DNA of 64,000 nucleotides from Variovorax sp. Root318D1 (GCF_001424835.1 NZ_LMCQ01000024.1:21646-85645); one strand, 5' to 3'. Shown: positions 8,327-18,832, counted from the stretch's first letter. The notes: generated by a model not told the origin, from the letters alone. Numbers and translations are program-made.

Positions 8327-9088
8327 ATGGCCGACAGCCGCTCCGCCAGCAGCAAGCCCCAGCGCCGCACCGGCGTGCGCGAGGCCGCGGCGCAGGCCAC
8401 GCGCGACAGCATCCTGAAGTCGGCGACCAAGGTGTTCGCCAGGTACGGTTACGACGGCGGCAGCGTGGAAAAAATCTCCAAGGCCGCCAAGTCGTACGAC
8501 CGGATGATCTACTACTACTTCGGCAGCAAGGAAGGCCTCTTCATTGCGGTGCTCGAAGGCATCTACAAGCGCATGGACGATGCCGAGGCCGCGATTGCGC
8601 TCGATGCCTCGCGGCCCGTGGAGGCGCTCACCGAAGTCATCCGCTTCGTGCTGGGCTACTACCGCAAGAACCCCGAGTTCGTCACGCTCCTGAACACCGA
8701 GAACCTGCACAAGGGGCGGCACATCTCCAAATCGCTGCGGGCGCGCGAATACTCGTCGCGGGCGGTGGCGATCATTGCGGAAATCCTGGCGCGCGGCACG
8801 GCGCAGGGCCTGTTTCGCAGCAACCTGATTGCACGCGACATCTACCTGCTGATCGCGTCCACCGGCTACTTCTACACCTCGAACCGGCACACGCTCACGG
8901 CTTTTCTCGGCGAGCCGCTGGAGTCGCCCGAGGCGATCACGCACTGGGAAGACTTCGTGATCGAGACCGTGCTGCGCACCGTGCGCGCGGACGACATCCA
9001 GGAACAAGACAACACCCCACCCCACGACCAGGACCACACGAAATGGCAGAAATCGCAGCCGGCGGCAAGTCGGGCAAAGTCGTCATAA
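8327..9088 (+). CDS. TetR-family transcriptional regulator
   Basis: 253-aa repressor-type protein. The N-terminal helix-turn-helix is clear (TRDSILKSATKVFARYGYDGGSVEKI... then MIYYYFGSKEGLF, residues ~25-75), preceded by a basic, disordered tail; the rest is the helical ligand-binding and dimer domain. The C-terminus after ~230 is hydrophilic and overlaps the start of the enamidase gene by 46 bases in another frame. It sits between fpr and the enamidase gene in one operon and probably senses the heterocyclic substrate or an intermediate, acting at the palindromes around 7315-7369. Confidence 0.88.
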   Translation: MADSRSASSKPQRRTGVREAAAQATRDSILKSATKVFARYGYDGGSVEKISKAAKSYDRMIYYYFGSKEGLFIAVLEGIYKRMDDAEAAIALDASRPVEALTEVIRFVLGYYRKNPEFVTLLNTENLHKGRHISKSLRAREYSSRAVAIIAEILARGTAQGLFRSNLIARDIYLLIASTGYFYTSNRHTLTAFLGEPLESPEAITHWEDFVIETVLRTVRADDIQEQDNTPPHDQDHTKWQKSQPAASRAKSS

Positions 9089-10242
9089 AGAACATCGGGC
9101 TCTTGCTCTCGGGCGACATCGACAAGCCCATCCTGGACGCCGACACCATCGTGGTGAACGACGGCCTGATCGTCGCGGTGGGCATGGAAAAAGACTGCGA
9201 CCTCGAAGGCGCAAAGACCGTCATCGATGCGAAGCAGACCTGCGTGGCGCCGGGCCTGATCGACAGCCACGTGCACCCGGTGTTCGGCGACTGGACGCCG
9301 CGCCAGGGCCAGATCGGCTGGATCGACTCCACCATGCACGGCGGGGTGACGACGATGATCTCGGCCGGCGAAGTGCACCTGCCGGGCAGGCCGAAGGACA
9401 TCGTGGGACTGAAGGCGCTGGCTATCACCGCGCAGCGCGCGTTCGACAACTTTCGCCCCGGCGGCGTGAAGGTGCTGGCGGGCGCGCCGGTCATCGAGAA
9501 AGGCATGGTCGAGAGCGACTTCAAGGAGCTCGCCGAAGCCGGCGTGGGCCTGCTCGGCGAAGTGGGCCTGGGCTCGGTGAAGGCCGGCTACGAGGCCAAG
9601 GAGATGGTGGCCTGGGCGCGCAAGTACGGCATCCAGAGCACCATCCACACCGGTGGGCCTTCGATTCCGGGCTCGGGCCTGATTGACAAGGACGTGGTGC
9701 TGGAGGCCGACGCCGACATCATCGGACACATCAACGGTGGCCACACCTCGCTGCCCGAGGCGCATGTGTGCGAGCTGTGTGAGAAGAGCTCGCGCGCGAT
9801 CGAGATCGTGCACAACGGCAATGAGAAGGTCGCCATTGCCGCGGCCAAGGCCGCGCTCGAACTCAAGTGCCCGCACCGCGTGATCCTCGGCACCGACGGG
9901 CCCGCGGGGTCCGGCGTGCAGCCGCTGGGCATTCTGCGCATGGTGGCCATGCTGTCGTCCATCGCCAACATTCCGGCGGAGCTGGTGTTCTGCTTTGCCA
10001 CCGGCAACACGGCGCGCATCCGCAAGCTGAATTGCGGGCTGATCGAAGTGGGCCGCGACGCCGACTTCGTCTTCATGGACCGCGCGCAGCATTCACCGGC
10101 GCCGGGCCTGCTGGAGAGCGTGCAGCTCGGCGACATTCCGGGCGTCGGCATGGTGATGATCGACGGCATCGTGCGCTGCGGCCGCAGCCGCAACACGCCG
10201 CCCGCGACCGAGATTCCGGTGGTGGTGTCGGGCGCGCACTGA
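9043..10242 (+). CDS. Enamidase-like amidohydrolase
   Basis: 399-aa metal-dependent amidohydrolase closely resembling enamidase of nicotinate-fermenting Eubacterium barkeri, which opens 1,4,5,6-tetrahydro-6-oxonicotinate to 2-formylglutarate and ammonia. Similarity runs end to end: VVIKNIGLLLSGDIDKPI, DADTIVVNDGLI, HGGVTTMISAG, PGRPKDIVGLKALAIT, HTGGPSIPG and the closing SRNTPPA. Likely metal ligands are H76 and H78 (HVH), E173, H202, H229 and D285 (GTDGPAGSG), all present. The start at 9043 lies inside the end of the TetR gene (46-base overlap) with no strong ribosome site, suggesting translational coupling. Substrate assignment rests on similarity and on the reductase-like partner across the divergent promoter. 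Confidence 0.85.
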   Translation: MAEIAAGGKSGKVVIKNIGLLLSGDIDKPILDADTIVVNDGLIVAVGMEKDCDLEGAKTVIDAKQTCVAPGLIDSHVHPVFGDWTPRQGQIGWIDSTMHGGVTTMISAGEVHLPGRPKDIVGLKALAITAQRAFDNFRPGGVKVLAGAPVIEKGMVESDFKELAEAGVGLLGEVGLGSVKAGYEAKEMVAWARKYGIQSTIHTGGPSIPGSGLIDKDVVLEADADIIGHINGGHTSLPEAHVCELCEKSSRAIEIVHNGNEKVAIAAAKAALELKCPHRVILGTDGPAGSGVQPLGILRMVAMLSSIANIPAELVFCFATGNTARIRKLNCGLIEVGRDADFVFMDRAQHSPAPGLLESVQLGDIPGVGMVMIDGIVRCGRSRNTPPATEIPVVVSGAH

Positions 10243-10260
10243 GCGCCCGCGCTTCCCTTT

Positions 10261-10361
10261 CTCCTTCCCCCTCTGGGGGAAGGTCGGGATGGGGGCAGGC
10301 AGAGCGCCCGATGGATGCGCCGCGTGCCCCCACCCCAGCCCTCCCCCAGAGGGGGAGGGAG
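10261..10361. repeat. Dispersed inverted-repeat element, copy 1 (37-base arms)
   Basis: Arms at 10261-10297 and 10325-10361, each 37 bases, imperfectly complementary (five differences, two of them G-U compatible), with a 27-base loop. The core CCCCCTCTGGGGG is itself nearly self-complementary. A second copy with the same arm length lies at 24064-24174. This copy sits between convergent genes (enamidase and gtrA), where it can serve as a bidirectional terminator. Confidence 0.8.
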
Positions 10362-10369
10362 CAACACTG

Positions 10370-10753
10370 CTACTTCGCGCGAAACACCAGGTACCGCGCC
10401 GACAGGAAGTTCACGACAAGCCCCGCGCAGCTGCCCAGCGCCACGCCGGCGGCAGGCGCCCAAGGCCCTGAAGCCCAGTTCAGCACCAGCACATACGCGC
10501 CGTAGTTCACGACCGCCCCGCCCAGCATGGTCACGAGGTAGCCGAGGTACTCGCGCAGCACCGAAGCTTCGGAACGCCGGAAGGTATAGCGCCGGTTCAA
10601 CGCCCAGGTGGCCGTGGCCGCCGCAAGAAACGACAGTACCCGCGCGCCGTACCAGCCCAGCAGCGGCGCCATCAGGTACAGCACGGCCACGTCGACGACG
10701 AAGCCGATCGCGCCCACCACCGCGAACGACAGAAACTGCCGGCCAAGCTTCAT
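10370..10753 (-). CDS. GtrA family membrane protein
   Basis: 127-aa protein with four predicted membrane segments, of the GtrA/DPMS family that is thought to help flip polyprenol-linked sugars across the inner membrane. Visible features: FAVVGAIGFVVDVAVLYLM at residues ~9-28, ATWALNRRYTF, and a final LVVNFLSARYLVFR, the usual C-terminal pattern. Its ATG overlaps the stop of the preceding glycosyltransferase gene (ATGA), so it is translationally coupled. Last gene of a three-gene cell-surface glycosylation operon. Confidence 0.9.
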   Translation of the reverse strand: MKLGRQFLSFAVVGAIGFVVDVAVLYLMAPLLGWYGARVLSFLAAATATWALNRRYTFRRSEASVLREYLGYLVTMLGGAVVNYGAYVLVLNWASGPWAPAAGVALGSCAGLVVNFLSARYLVFRAK

Positions 10754-11724
10754 TTGCCGGCGAAGTGGCGCACGCCGGGCGTCGCCAGGTAGCGCAGCCG
10801 CTTGGCCTCGCGGCGGCCGAGCCGGATGGCGTGCATCACGACGCCGCAGACCATCGACAGCATCGCGGCCAGCATGGCGCCGGTCGCCAGCACCGCGGTG
10901 GGGAGCCGGGGCACCAGCCCGGTGTGCAGATAGGTGACCAGCAGCGGAATGACCAGCGCGATGGCCCCCAACGCGAGCGCGGCCGCAAGGATCGTGAAGA
11001 ACTGCAGCGGCCGTTCGCTGATGAACAGCTTGCAGATGGTCCGCAGGATGCGCCAGCCGTCGCGGTAGGTCGAGAGCTTGCTGTGCGAACCCTCGGGCCG
11101 CGTGCTGTAGGTGGTGTCGAGCTCGGCATAAGGCATGCGCAACTCGAGCGCGTGCACCGTGAGCTCGGTCTCGATCTCAAAGCCGTGCGAGAGCGCCGGA
11201 AACGACTTGGCATAGCGCCGCGAGAACACGCGGTAGCCTGACAGCATGTCGGTCAGGCCGCCGCCGAACAGCTGCGCCACGGCGCCAGTGAGCATGCGGT
11301 TGCCGAAGCGGTGGCCGGCGCGGTAGGTGAGTGCGTTCTGCCCATCGTCGACGCGGCAGCCCACCACCATGTCGAGGTTGCGCTCAACCAGCAGGTCCAC
11401 CAAGCGTGGGGCGCTGGCCACGTCGTAAGTGGCGTCGCCATCGACCGTGACGTACACGTCGGCCTCGACGTCGGCGAACATGCGCCGCACGACGTTGCCC
11501 TTGCCGGCCGCCGCCACGTGCGTCACGAAGGCGCCGCTCTCGCGCGCGATGGCGGCGGTGTCGTCGCTCGAGTTGTTGTCGAAGACGTGGATCTCGGCAT
11601 CTGGCAGCGCCGCGCGGAATTGCGCGACCACCTGCGCGATCGACAGCGCCTCGTTGTAGCAGGGGATCACCGCTGCAATGCGCAGGGGTGCACGGGCTGC
11701 GGCGAATTGGTTGTCGTCGGTCAT
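10750..11724 (-). CDS. Family 2 glycosyltransferase (dolichol-phosphate-mannose-synthase-like)
   Basis: 324-aa enzyme that probably loads a sugar onto undecaprenyl phosphate. The GT2 core is at residues ~15-190: AAVIPCYNEALSI, HVFDNNSSDDT, and VTVDGDATYD holding the DxD-type metal site. Two hydrophobic membrane segments follow (~230-310), as in GtrB/DPM1-type transferases. The start at 11724 was chosen because it overlaps the stop of the upstream gene by four bases and leaves the GT2 core complete; a longer frame to 11919 lies inside that gene. Acts with the GtrA flippase and the GT39-like transferase on either side. Confidence 0.9.
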   Translation of the reverse strand: MTDDNQFAAARAPLRIAAVIPCYNEALSIAQVVAQFRAALPDAEIHVFDNNSSDDTAAIARESGAFVTHVAAAGKGNVVRRMFADVEADVYVTVDGDATYDVASAPRLVDLLVERNLDMVVGCRVDDGQNALTYRAGHRFGNRMLTGAVAQLFGGGLTDMLSGYRVFSRRYAKSFPALSHGFEIETELTVHALELRMPYAELDTTYSTRPEGSHSKLSTYRDGWRILRTICKLFISERPLQFFTILAAALALGAIALVIPLLVTYLHTGLVPRLPTAVLATGAMLAAMLSMVCGVVMHAIRLGRREAKRLRYLATPGVRHFAGK

Positions 11725-13541
11725 GGTGCGGTCGAAAGAATGCGATAGGCCCGGCCGCCGTCTTTTTCGTACAGCAGGGCGAAATGCTGGTCGAAGCCAG
11801 GCCGGGTGGCGAGCGTGGGCACCATCGAGGTGGGCATGACGATGGCCGTGAAACCCAGCCCTGCGAGCTTGACCGCCATGTCGCCCGGAGGCAGCAGCAG
11901 GAAATCGCGGTAGCGCCACGGGCCGAGCGTATCGCCCCAGATCGGATTGGGTCCGTAATAGATCGCTTCGTTCAGCGCAATCTGGTAGACGCGGCCGTTG
12001 GCATGCAGGCGCAGATAGTCCATGGCGGCATAGCCCGGCACGTGCTGGCGCAGGAAGGCTTCGCGCGTTTCGGGCGTGGGCGAGATCATCGCCACCTTGA
12101 CGGCCGTCTGCTTCAGCGACACCGCGGCCAGGGCGGCCACGAGCAGCACGACGATCCAGTCGCCGGCAAGGCCGAGGCGCCCGACAGGCGCTGCGGCGGC
12201 AGATGCGTCAGCGCCTGCATCGGCGGCGGCCGCCGCTGCACCCTTGCCACCGAACGCGCGGCGCACGCCCGTGGCGATCCAGCCGAACAGCACCTGCCAG
12301 CCGATGGCCGCCATCAGCGCGAGCAACGGAAACGACGCCGTGAGATAGCGTGGGTAGCGCGAGGTCAGAAGCCACACGGCCACCGAATAGAAACAGAACC
12401 AGCCCGCTGCGCGCACGGCGGCCGAGCGCTTCCACAACACGCTGAACGGCGCAAGGAACACCGCCCAGATCAGCGCGTTGGGCCGCGCCGCATGGTCGCG
12501 CACGTCGGCCACCTGCTGCACGTAGTCGGCCGGAATCCACTCGGTAAAACCGAACACGCGCGCACCAATGGGGTTGAACGGATCGCCGGTCATGATGGCG
12601 TTTCGCGCATACCAATACACGCACGGAATCAGAAAGCAAAACAGCGCCAGCGCCCACGCCTTGGGCCGGCGCTCGTGCCAGACGACGAACAGCGCCACCA
12701 GCGGCAGGAAGGTGAGGGCCTGGTATTTCGAACCCGCCGCCACGCCAAGGCAGAACGCCGCAAGGCCCAACCAGCGCATGCCCGCCTGCACCGGCTGCGA
12801 CTCGCGCCACCACCACAGCGCCACGCAGGCGCCAAGCACGAAGAGCGCCACGCCCATGTCGATCAGCGCATTCGAATAGTCGCCGATGCCGATCCAGATG
12901 GCCGTGCCGATCAAGGCCGTGAGCCGGTTGGTGTGCTGCATGCCGAGGCGCAAGACCATGACAGCCGAAAGCAGGCCCGCCAGCGCATTGAGAAAATGCG
13001 GCAGCACGTCGCCGCCCACCTGCAGCGCAGCGGCATAGAGCAGGTTGTAGTTGTACGGAAACCAGGGGTATCGCAGCCACTCGTGGATGCCGAGGGAGCC
13101 CTGCTGCGCCACTTGGCGCGCATAGGGGAGGTGGTACATCAGCTCGTCAAAGGCGGCGGGTGGCGCGAGCGGCGCGACAAGTGCGGGCAGCGCCACCAGG
13201 GCCAACGCAATGGCCGCGATCTTGTCGGCGCGAGTCCACGGCGCGGCGGGCGCCGCTGAAGCGCGAACAGTGCGCCACCAGGGCAGCAGCTGCAGCGCGG
13301 CGGCCACGACGCCGGCAGCGATCAGCGCCACCGTCGCGCCGATCTTGAACGCGCCGAAGATCGCCAGCACCTGGAACGCGCAGATGAAGAGCCCGACGCC
13401 CAGGGTCGCGGCCATGGCCGCTTCGAGCCATGCATCCCGGCGCGGCGGCGGAGCCAGGCGCACCAGCAGCGCGCGGCCCAAACCCCAGCAGGCGAGGACA
13501 AAGACAGCCAATGCCGCGTAGTGCGCGGCGGCAAACATCAA
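11721..13541 (-). CDS. Polytopic membrane glycosyltransferase-like protein (GT39/PMT type)
   Basis: 606-aa integral membrane protein with roughly a dozen hydrophobic segments followed by a periplasmic C-terminal part (~480-606). Its N-terminal loop contains AAFDELMYHLPYARQVA, whose acidic residue is in the position used by ArnT/PMT-like lipid-linked sugar transferases, and WFPYNYNLLYAA is a conserved follow-on. It opens the operon with GT2 and GtrA, whose products would make and flip the lipid-linked sugar that this enzyme transfers. Acceptor is unknown (lipid, glycan or protein). Assignment is by architecture and neighbours rather than a strong signature. Confidence 0.7.
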   Translation of the reverse strand: MMFAAAHYAALAVFVLACWGLGRALLVRLAPPPRRDAWLEAAMAATLGVGLFICAFQVLAIFGAFKIGATVALIAAGVVAAALQLLPWWRTVRASAAPAAPWTRADKIAAIALALVALPALVAPLAPPAAFDELMYHLPYARQVAQQGSLGIHEWLRYPWFPYNYNLLYAAALQVGGDVLPHFLNALAGLLSAVMVLRLGMQHTNRLTALIGTAIWIGIGDYSNALIDMGVALFVLGACVALWWWRESQPVQAGMRWLGLAAFCLGVAAGSKYQALTFLPLVALFVVWHERRPKAWALALFCFLIPCVYWYARNAIMTGDPFNPIGARVFGFTEWIPADYVQQVADVRDHAARPNALIWAVFLAPFSVLWKRSAAVRAAGWFCFYSVAVWLLTSRYPRYLTASFPLLALMAAIGWQVLFGWIATGVRRAFGGKGAAAAAADAGADASAAAAPVGRLGLAGDWIVVLLVAALAAVSLKQTAVKVAMISPTPETREAFLRQHVPGYAAMDYLRLHANGRVYQIALNEAIYYGPNPIWGDTLGPWRYRDFLLLPPGDMAVKLAGLGFTAIVMPTSMVPTLATRPGFDQHFALLYEKDGGRAYRILSTAP

Positions 13542-13563
13542 CTTCTGAATAACAACTCCCGGC

Positions 13564-13586
13564 GCCGGTCGGCCATGCCGGCCGGC
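13564..13586 (-). terminator. GC-rich hairpin after the large metH gene
   Basis: Inverted repeat of 9-base arms (one mismatch) around a 5-base loop, five bases past the metH stop and before the start of the next minus-strand gene. There is no following T run on the minus strand, so terminator function is weakly supported. Confidence 0.35.
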
Positions 13587-13590
13587 AGGT

Positions 13591-16338
<2,748 letters not shown>

Positions 16339-16344
16339 TGGGGG

Positions 16345-16377
16345 GCTCACCTGTGCAGGAAAAAACGTCAGGTGAGC
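16345..16377 (-). promoter_or_regulatory. Ribosome-site-sequestering stem of the metH riboswitch
   Basis: Perfect 9-base inverted repeat GCTCACCTG / CAGGTGAGC (16369-16377 and 16345-16353) with a 15-base loop. Its 3' arm contains the metH ribosome site AGGTGAG (16346-16352); its 5' arm overlaps the GCTC of the riboswitch pseudoknot strand. The two pairings are mutually exclusive, so ligand-bound RNA would free the ribosome site: a translational ON switch. Confidence 0.8.
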
Positions 16378-16468
16378 GTCGTTTGCGGCTTGCGCCCCGG
16401 CCGACGGGGCGCCTTCCAAGCCTGACGGCGGGCCTCTTGATGCGGGCCGCCGCTGCAACGCTCCTTGG
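16366..16468 (-). promoter_or_regulatory. S-adenosylhomocysteine (SAH) riboswitch upstream of metH
   Basis: Read on the minus strand, this leader matches the SAH (ahcY/metH) riboswitch class. P1: CCAAG (16464-16468) with CTTGG near 16393-16397 region of the transcript's CAGGCTTGG. Conserved GGAGCGTTGCAGCGG follows, then a P2 hairpin closed by CGGCGG/CCGCCG, then TCAGGCTTGG, a GCGCCCC/GGGGCGC hairpin (P4), and the diagnostic AAACGACGCTCACC. Pseudoknot: GAGCGT (16458-16463) with ACGCTC (16374-16379). This class is known from betaproteobacteria upstream of ahcY and metH and switches expression on when SAH is high. Confidence 0.9.
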
Positions 16469-16520
16469 AAGGGAGCGCAATTTTACCGGCTGCGGCAAGG
16501 GCCGCGGCCGCCAGGGGCGT

Positions 16521-16976
16521 TCAGGCCCCCTGTCCGGCCACGGATGCTGGCCCCCGAGGCGCGGCCGAAGCCGGCAGCCCGAACACCCGGTCGAAGGCCC
16601 AGTTGAAGACGAAGGTGTAGACCAGGAAGAACACCACCAGCCCCAGGTCCATCACCAGTGCCTGCCAAAGCGACACGCCCAGGCCCCAGGCAAAAAGCGG
16701 CACCAGGAAGGCGATCAGCCCGCCCTCGAAGCCGATGGCATGCACCACGCGGCGGCGCACGCTGCGCCCGCGCACCACCTGGCGCGACTCCCAACGCTCG
16801 AACAGGGCGTTGAAAACCAGGTTCCAGATCACCGCAATGACCGAGGCGGCCACCGCCAGCACGCCGGAATGGCCGAGCCCGGCATCTGTCATCAGCGCCA
16901 GGCCGGCGCTGGCGGCCACGATGGCGATCCCTTCGTAAAGGGTGATGTAGACGACGCGACGCTGAAACCCCTGCAT
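16521..16976 (-). CDS. PACE-family multidrug/biocide efflux transporter
   Basis: 151-aa inner-membrane protein with four hydrophobic segments arranged as two tandem BTP (bacterial transmembrane pair) units, the architecture of the proteobacterial antimicrobial compound efflux family (AceI exports chlorhexidine and short diamines). The family's essential Glu in the first helix is present at position 15 (TLYEG). Further marks: NLVFNALFERWE after helix two and RRVVHAIGFEGGL opening the second repeat, with FNWAFDRVF at the end. It is divergent from a LysR gene with a 104-base intergenic region, a frequent arrangement for PACE genes, so that regulator is its likely controller. Confidence 0.92.
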   Translation of the reverse strand: MQGFQRRVVYITLYEGIAIVAASAGLALMTDAGLGHSGVLAVAASVIAVIWNLVFNALFERWESRQVVRGRSVRRRVVHAIGFEGGLIAFLVPLFAWGLGVSLWQALVMDLGLVVFFLVYTFVFNWAFDRVFGLPASAAPRGPASVAGQGA

Positions 16977-17080
16977 GGCTCTGTTCCTCTGCGAATGAAG
17001 GCGATGGCTGGACTTTATTTGTTGTTTGCTGATATAAAAAGTTAACTTGTTTCAGCTTTATTGATAGATGAGGTGCGGCC

Positions 17081-17998
17081 GTGGCCTTCTCCAGCGACAA
17101 CGTCGAAGTCTTCCTGGCCGTGATCGACCACGGCTCCTTTTCCGCCGCGGCGCGGGCGCTGCACAAGGTGCCCTCGGCCGTGAGCATGGCCATTGCCAAC
17201 CTCGAGGCCGAGCTGGCCCTGCCCCTCTTCGATCGCATCGGCCGCGAGCCGCAGCCGACCGCCGCCGCCCGTTCGCTGGAGCCCCAGGCGAGGCTTTTGG
17301 CCGCCCAGCTCAAGCAATTGCAGGTTCAGGCGCTGGCGCTCACGCAAGGGCTCGAAAACCGCCTCACGCTGGCGATTGCGCCCGAGCTGCTCGCCGCACC
17401 CTGGAGCGGACCGTTGGCCGCGCTGGCCGAGGAATATCCGCTGCTGCAGGTCGAGGTGCTGGCCGCCCCCCAAGCCGACGCGCTGGCGCTGCTGCACAGC
17501 GGCCGCGCGCAACTGGCGCTGGTGTTCGAGCGCCCGAGCCTCGACGGGCGCGAAGGTTTCCAGGAAGTGGGCAGCGACACCATGGTGGCCGTGATGGCTC
17601 CGCATCACCCCGTGCTGCTGGCGGCCGCCGGCGAGCGCCTGCGCGAAGAACACCTCACGAACACCCGGCAGATCGTCGTGGCGGGGCGCGACCTGGCAAC
17701 GAGCGACCCGCGCTTCGTGTTCGCGCGCCACGTCTGGCGCACCGACAACGCGCTGGCCGCGCTCAGCCTGATCACCGCCGGCCTCGGCTGGGGCTGGCTG
17801 CCGCGCAACTTTGCCAAGCCCCACGTGGCCGCGGGCGCCCTGGTCGAGATTCCGTTCGAGAACCTCAGCAACGGGCTGGACCTGTGGGTCGACGTGGTGT
17901 GGTCGCGCGAGCGGCCGCTGGGCCTGGGGGCGCAGCGCTTCGTGGCGCTGATTGCGCGCGACCGGCAGGCCGCGGCGGGCCTTGCGGCCCCCGGTTAG
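17081..17998 (+). CDS. LysR-family regulator, divergent from the PACE efflux gene
   Basis: 305-aa LysR-type regulator. Winged helix-turn-helix at residues ~5-62 (VEVFLAVIDHGSFSAAARALHKVPSAVS), then the co-inducer-binding domain. The start is a GTG at 17081; this gives the usual first-helix position. The 104-base gap to the PACE gene includes an AT-rich stretch at 17015-17065, the likely shared promoter and operator, though no clear T-N11-A dyad could be fixed. The gene ends exactly where the convergent SH3b gene ends (adjacent stop codons at 17996-18001). Confidence 0.9.
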   Translation: MAFSSDNVEVFLAVIDHGSFSAAARALHKVPSAVSMAIANLEAELALPLFDRIGREPQPTAAARSLEPQARLLAAQLKQLQVQALALTQGLENRLTLAIAPELLAAPWSGPLAALAEEYPLLQVEVLAAPQADALALLHSGRAQLALVFERPSLDGREGFQEVGSDTMVAVMAPHHPVLLAAAGERLREEHLTNTRQIVVAGRDLATSDPRFVFARHVWRTDNALAALSLITAGLGWGWLPRNFAKPHVAAGALVEIPFENLSNGLDLWVDVVWSRERPLGLGAQRFVALIARDRQAAAGLAAPG

Positions 17999-18832
17999 CT
18001 AGTCGCGATGGCCGTGGCCACCGCCCTTGCCACCGCCGCCACCGCCGCCACCGCCGCCGTGACCCCCGCCATGGCCTCCACCCTTGCCGCCGCCTTCACC
18101 ACCGCCATGCGCGCGCCCGCCTCCGCCGGCCTCAGGCCGCCCGCCGCGCTGATGCATTTGTGGCTGGCCAGGCGGTGGGCCGGGCCTGACGGACGGCTGC
18201 GGCCGCGGCGGCTTGAAGCCGGGGTCCGCCGGCGCGCGGTAGCCAGGGCCCGGATGCGGCGCGCGGTAGCCGGGACCGGGTTGCGGGGCGCGGTAGCCCG
18301 GCCCTGGTTGCGGTCGGACGCCGGGCCCCGGTGCGGGTTTGAAACCAGGGCCAGGCCATGGCTTGGGTTGCCAGGCGGGACGCACCGGCGGCGGTGGTCG
18401 CCAACCGGGCATCGGTGGAGGCGGCGGCCGGCCGCCCCACCAGCGCCGTTCGCCATACCAGGGCCGGTCGCGGTAGTAGTCGGCCCAGTAGCTGCCGATC
18501 ACGAAGGTCACGATCGGCACGCCGATCACCGCCCCATAGGTCGCCAGCGGTACGCGCCGCTCCTGGTAGGCGTAGTCCAGGCTCCTGGCCCAGACCCAGC
18601 CGCGTCCGCCGTCGGGCAGCACCACGTCGCACCAGCTGTAGCCCCCGGTGCAGCCGAGCACGTCCAGCGGCTGGCCCGGCGCGAGCCGCGCCACCAGCGG
18701 ATAGTCGCCCGAGGGGCCGGCCCGCAAATTGACGGCGCCGCGCGTGAAGGCCTGTTGCGCTGCCGCTGCGAGCGGCAGGGCCAGCGCAACCGCGCCGACG
18801 CCGATCCAGCGCATGGGAAATGTGTAGTTCAT
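17999..18832 (-). CDS. Exported SH3b-domain protein with Pro/Gly-rich repetitive tail
   Basis: 277-aa secreted or periplasmic protein. Signal peptide at 1-25 (start at 18832 gives MNYTFPMRW plus a hydrophobic stretch ending AAAAQQ; an upstream in-frame start would bury the signal). An SH3b domain follows at ~28-85 (AVNLRAGPSGDYPLVARL, GWVWARSLDY), a short hydrophobic segment (~93-110), then a Tyr/Trp/Pro-rich region and a low-complexity tail: tandem PGPGYRAP units, PGPPPGQP, and a Gly/His-rich end. SH3b domains often bind peptidoglycan, so envelope attachment is plausible. Function unknown; the tail composition could bind metals through its histidines. Confidence 0.8.
   Translation of the reverse strand: MNYTFPMRWIGVGAVALALPLAAAAQQAFTRGAVNLRAGPSGDYPLVARLAPGQPLDVLGCTGGYSWCDVVLPDGGRGWVWARSLDYAYQERRVPLATYGAVIGVPIVTFVIGSYWADYYRDRPWYGERRWWGGRPPPPPMPGWRPPPPVRPAWQPKPWPGPGFKPAPGPGVRPQPGPGYRAPQPGPGYRAPHPGPGYRAPADPGFKPPRPQPSVRPGPPPGQPQMHQRGGRPEAGGGGRAHGGGEGGGKGGGHGGGHGGGGGGGGGGKGGGHGHRD
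18236..18330. repeat. Short tandem repeat encoding PGPGYRAP units
   Basis: Three to four imperfect copies of a roughly 24-30 base unit containing GCGCGGTAGCC, inside the SH3b gene, coding for repeated Pro-Gly-Tyr-Arg-Ala blocks. Such arrays change length by slippage, so the tail may vary between strains. Confidence 0.6.

Noticed and set aside
16977..17080. A specific LysR operator between the PACE and LysR genes
   Set aside because: AT-rich, but no convincing symmetric T-N11-A site could be fixed by eye.
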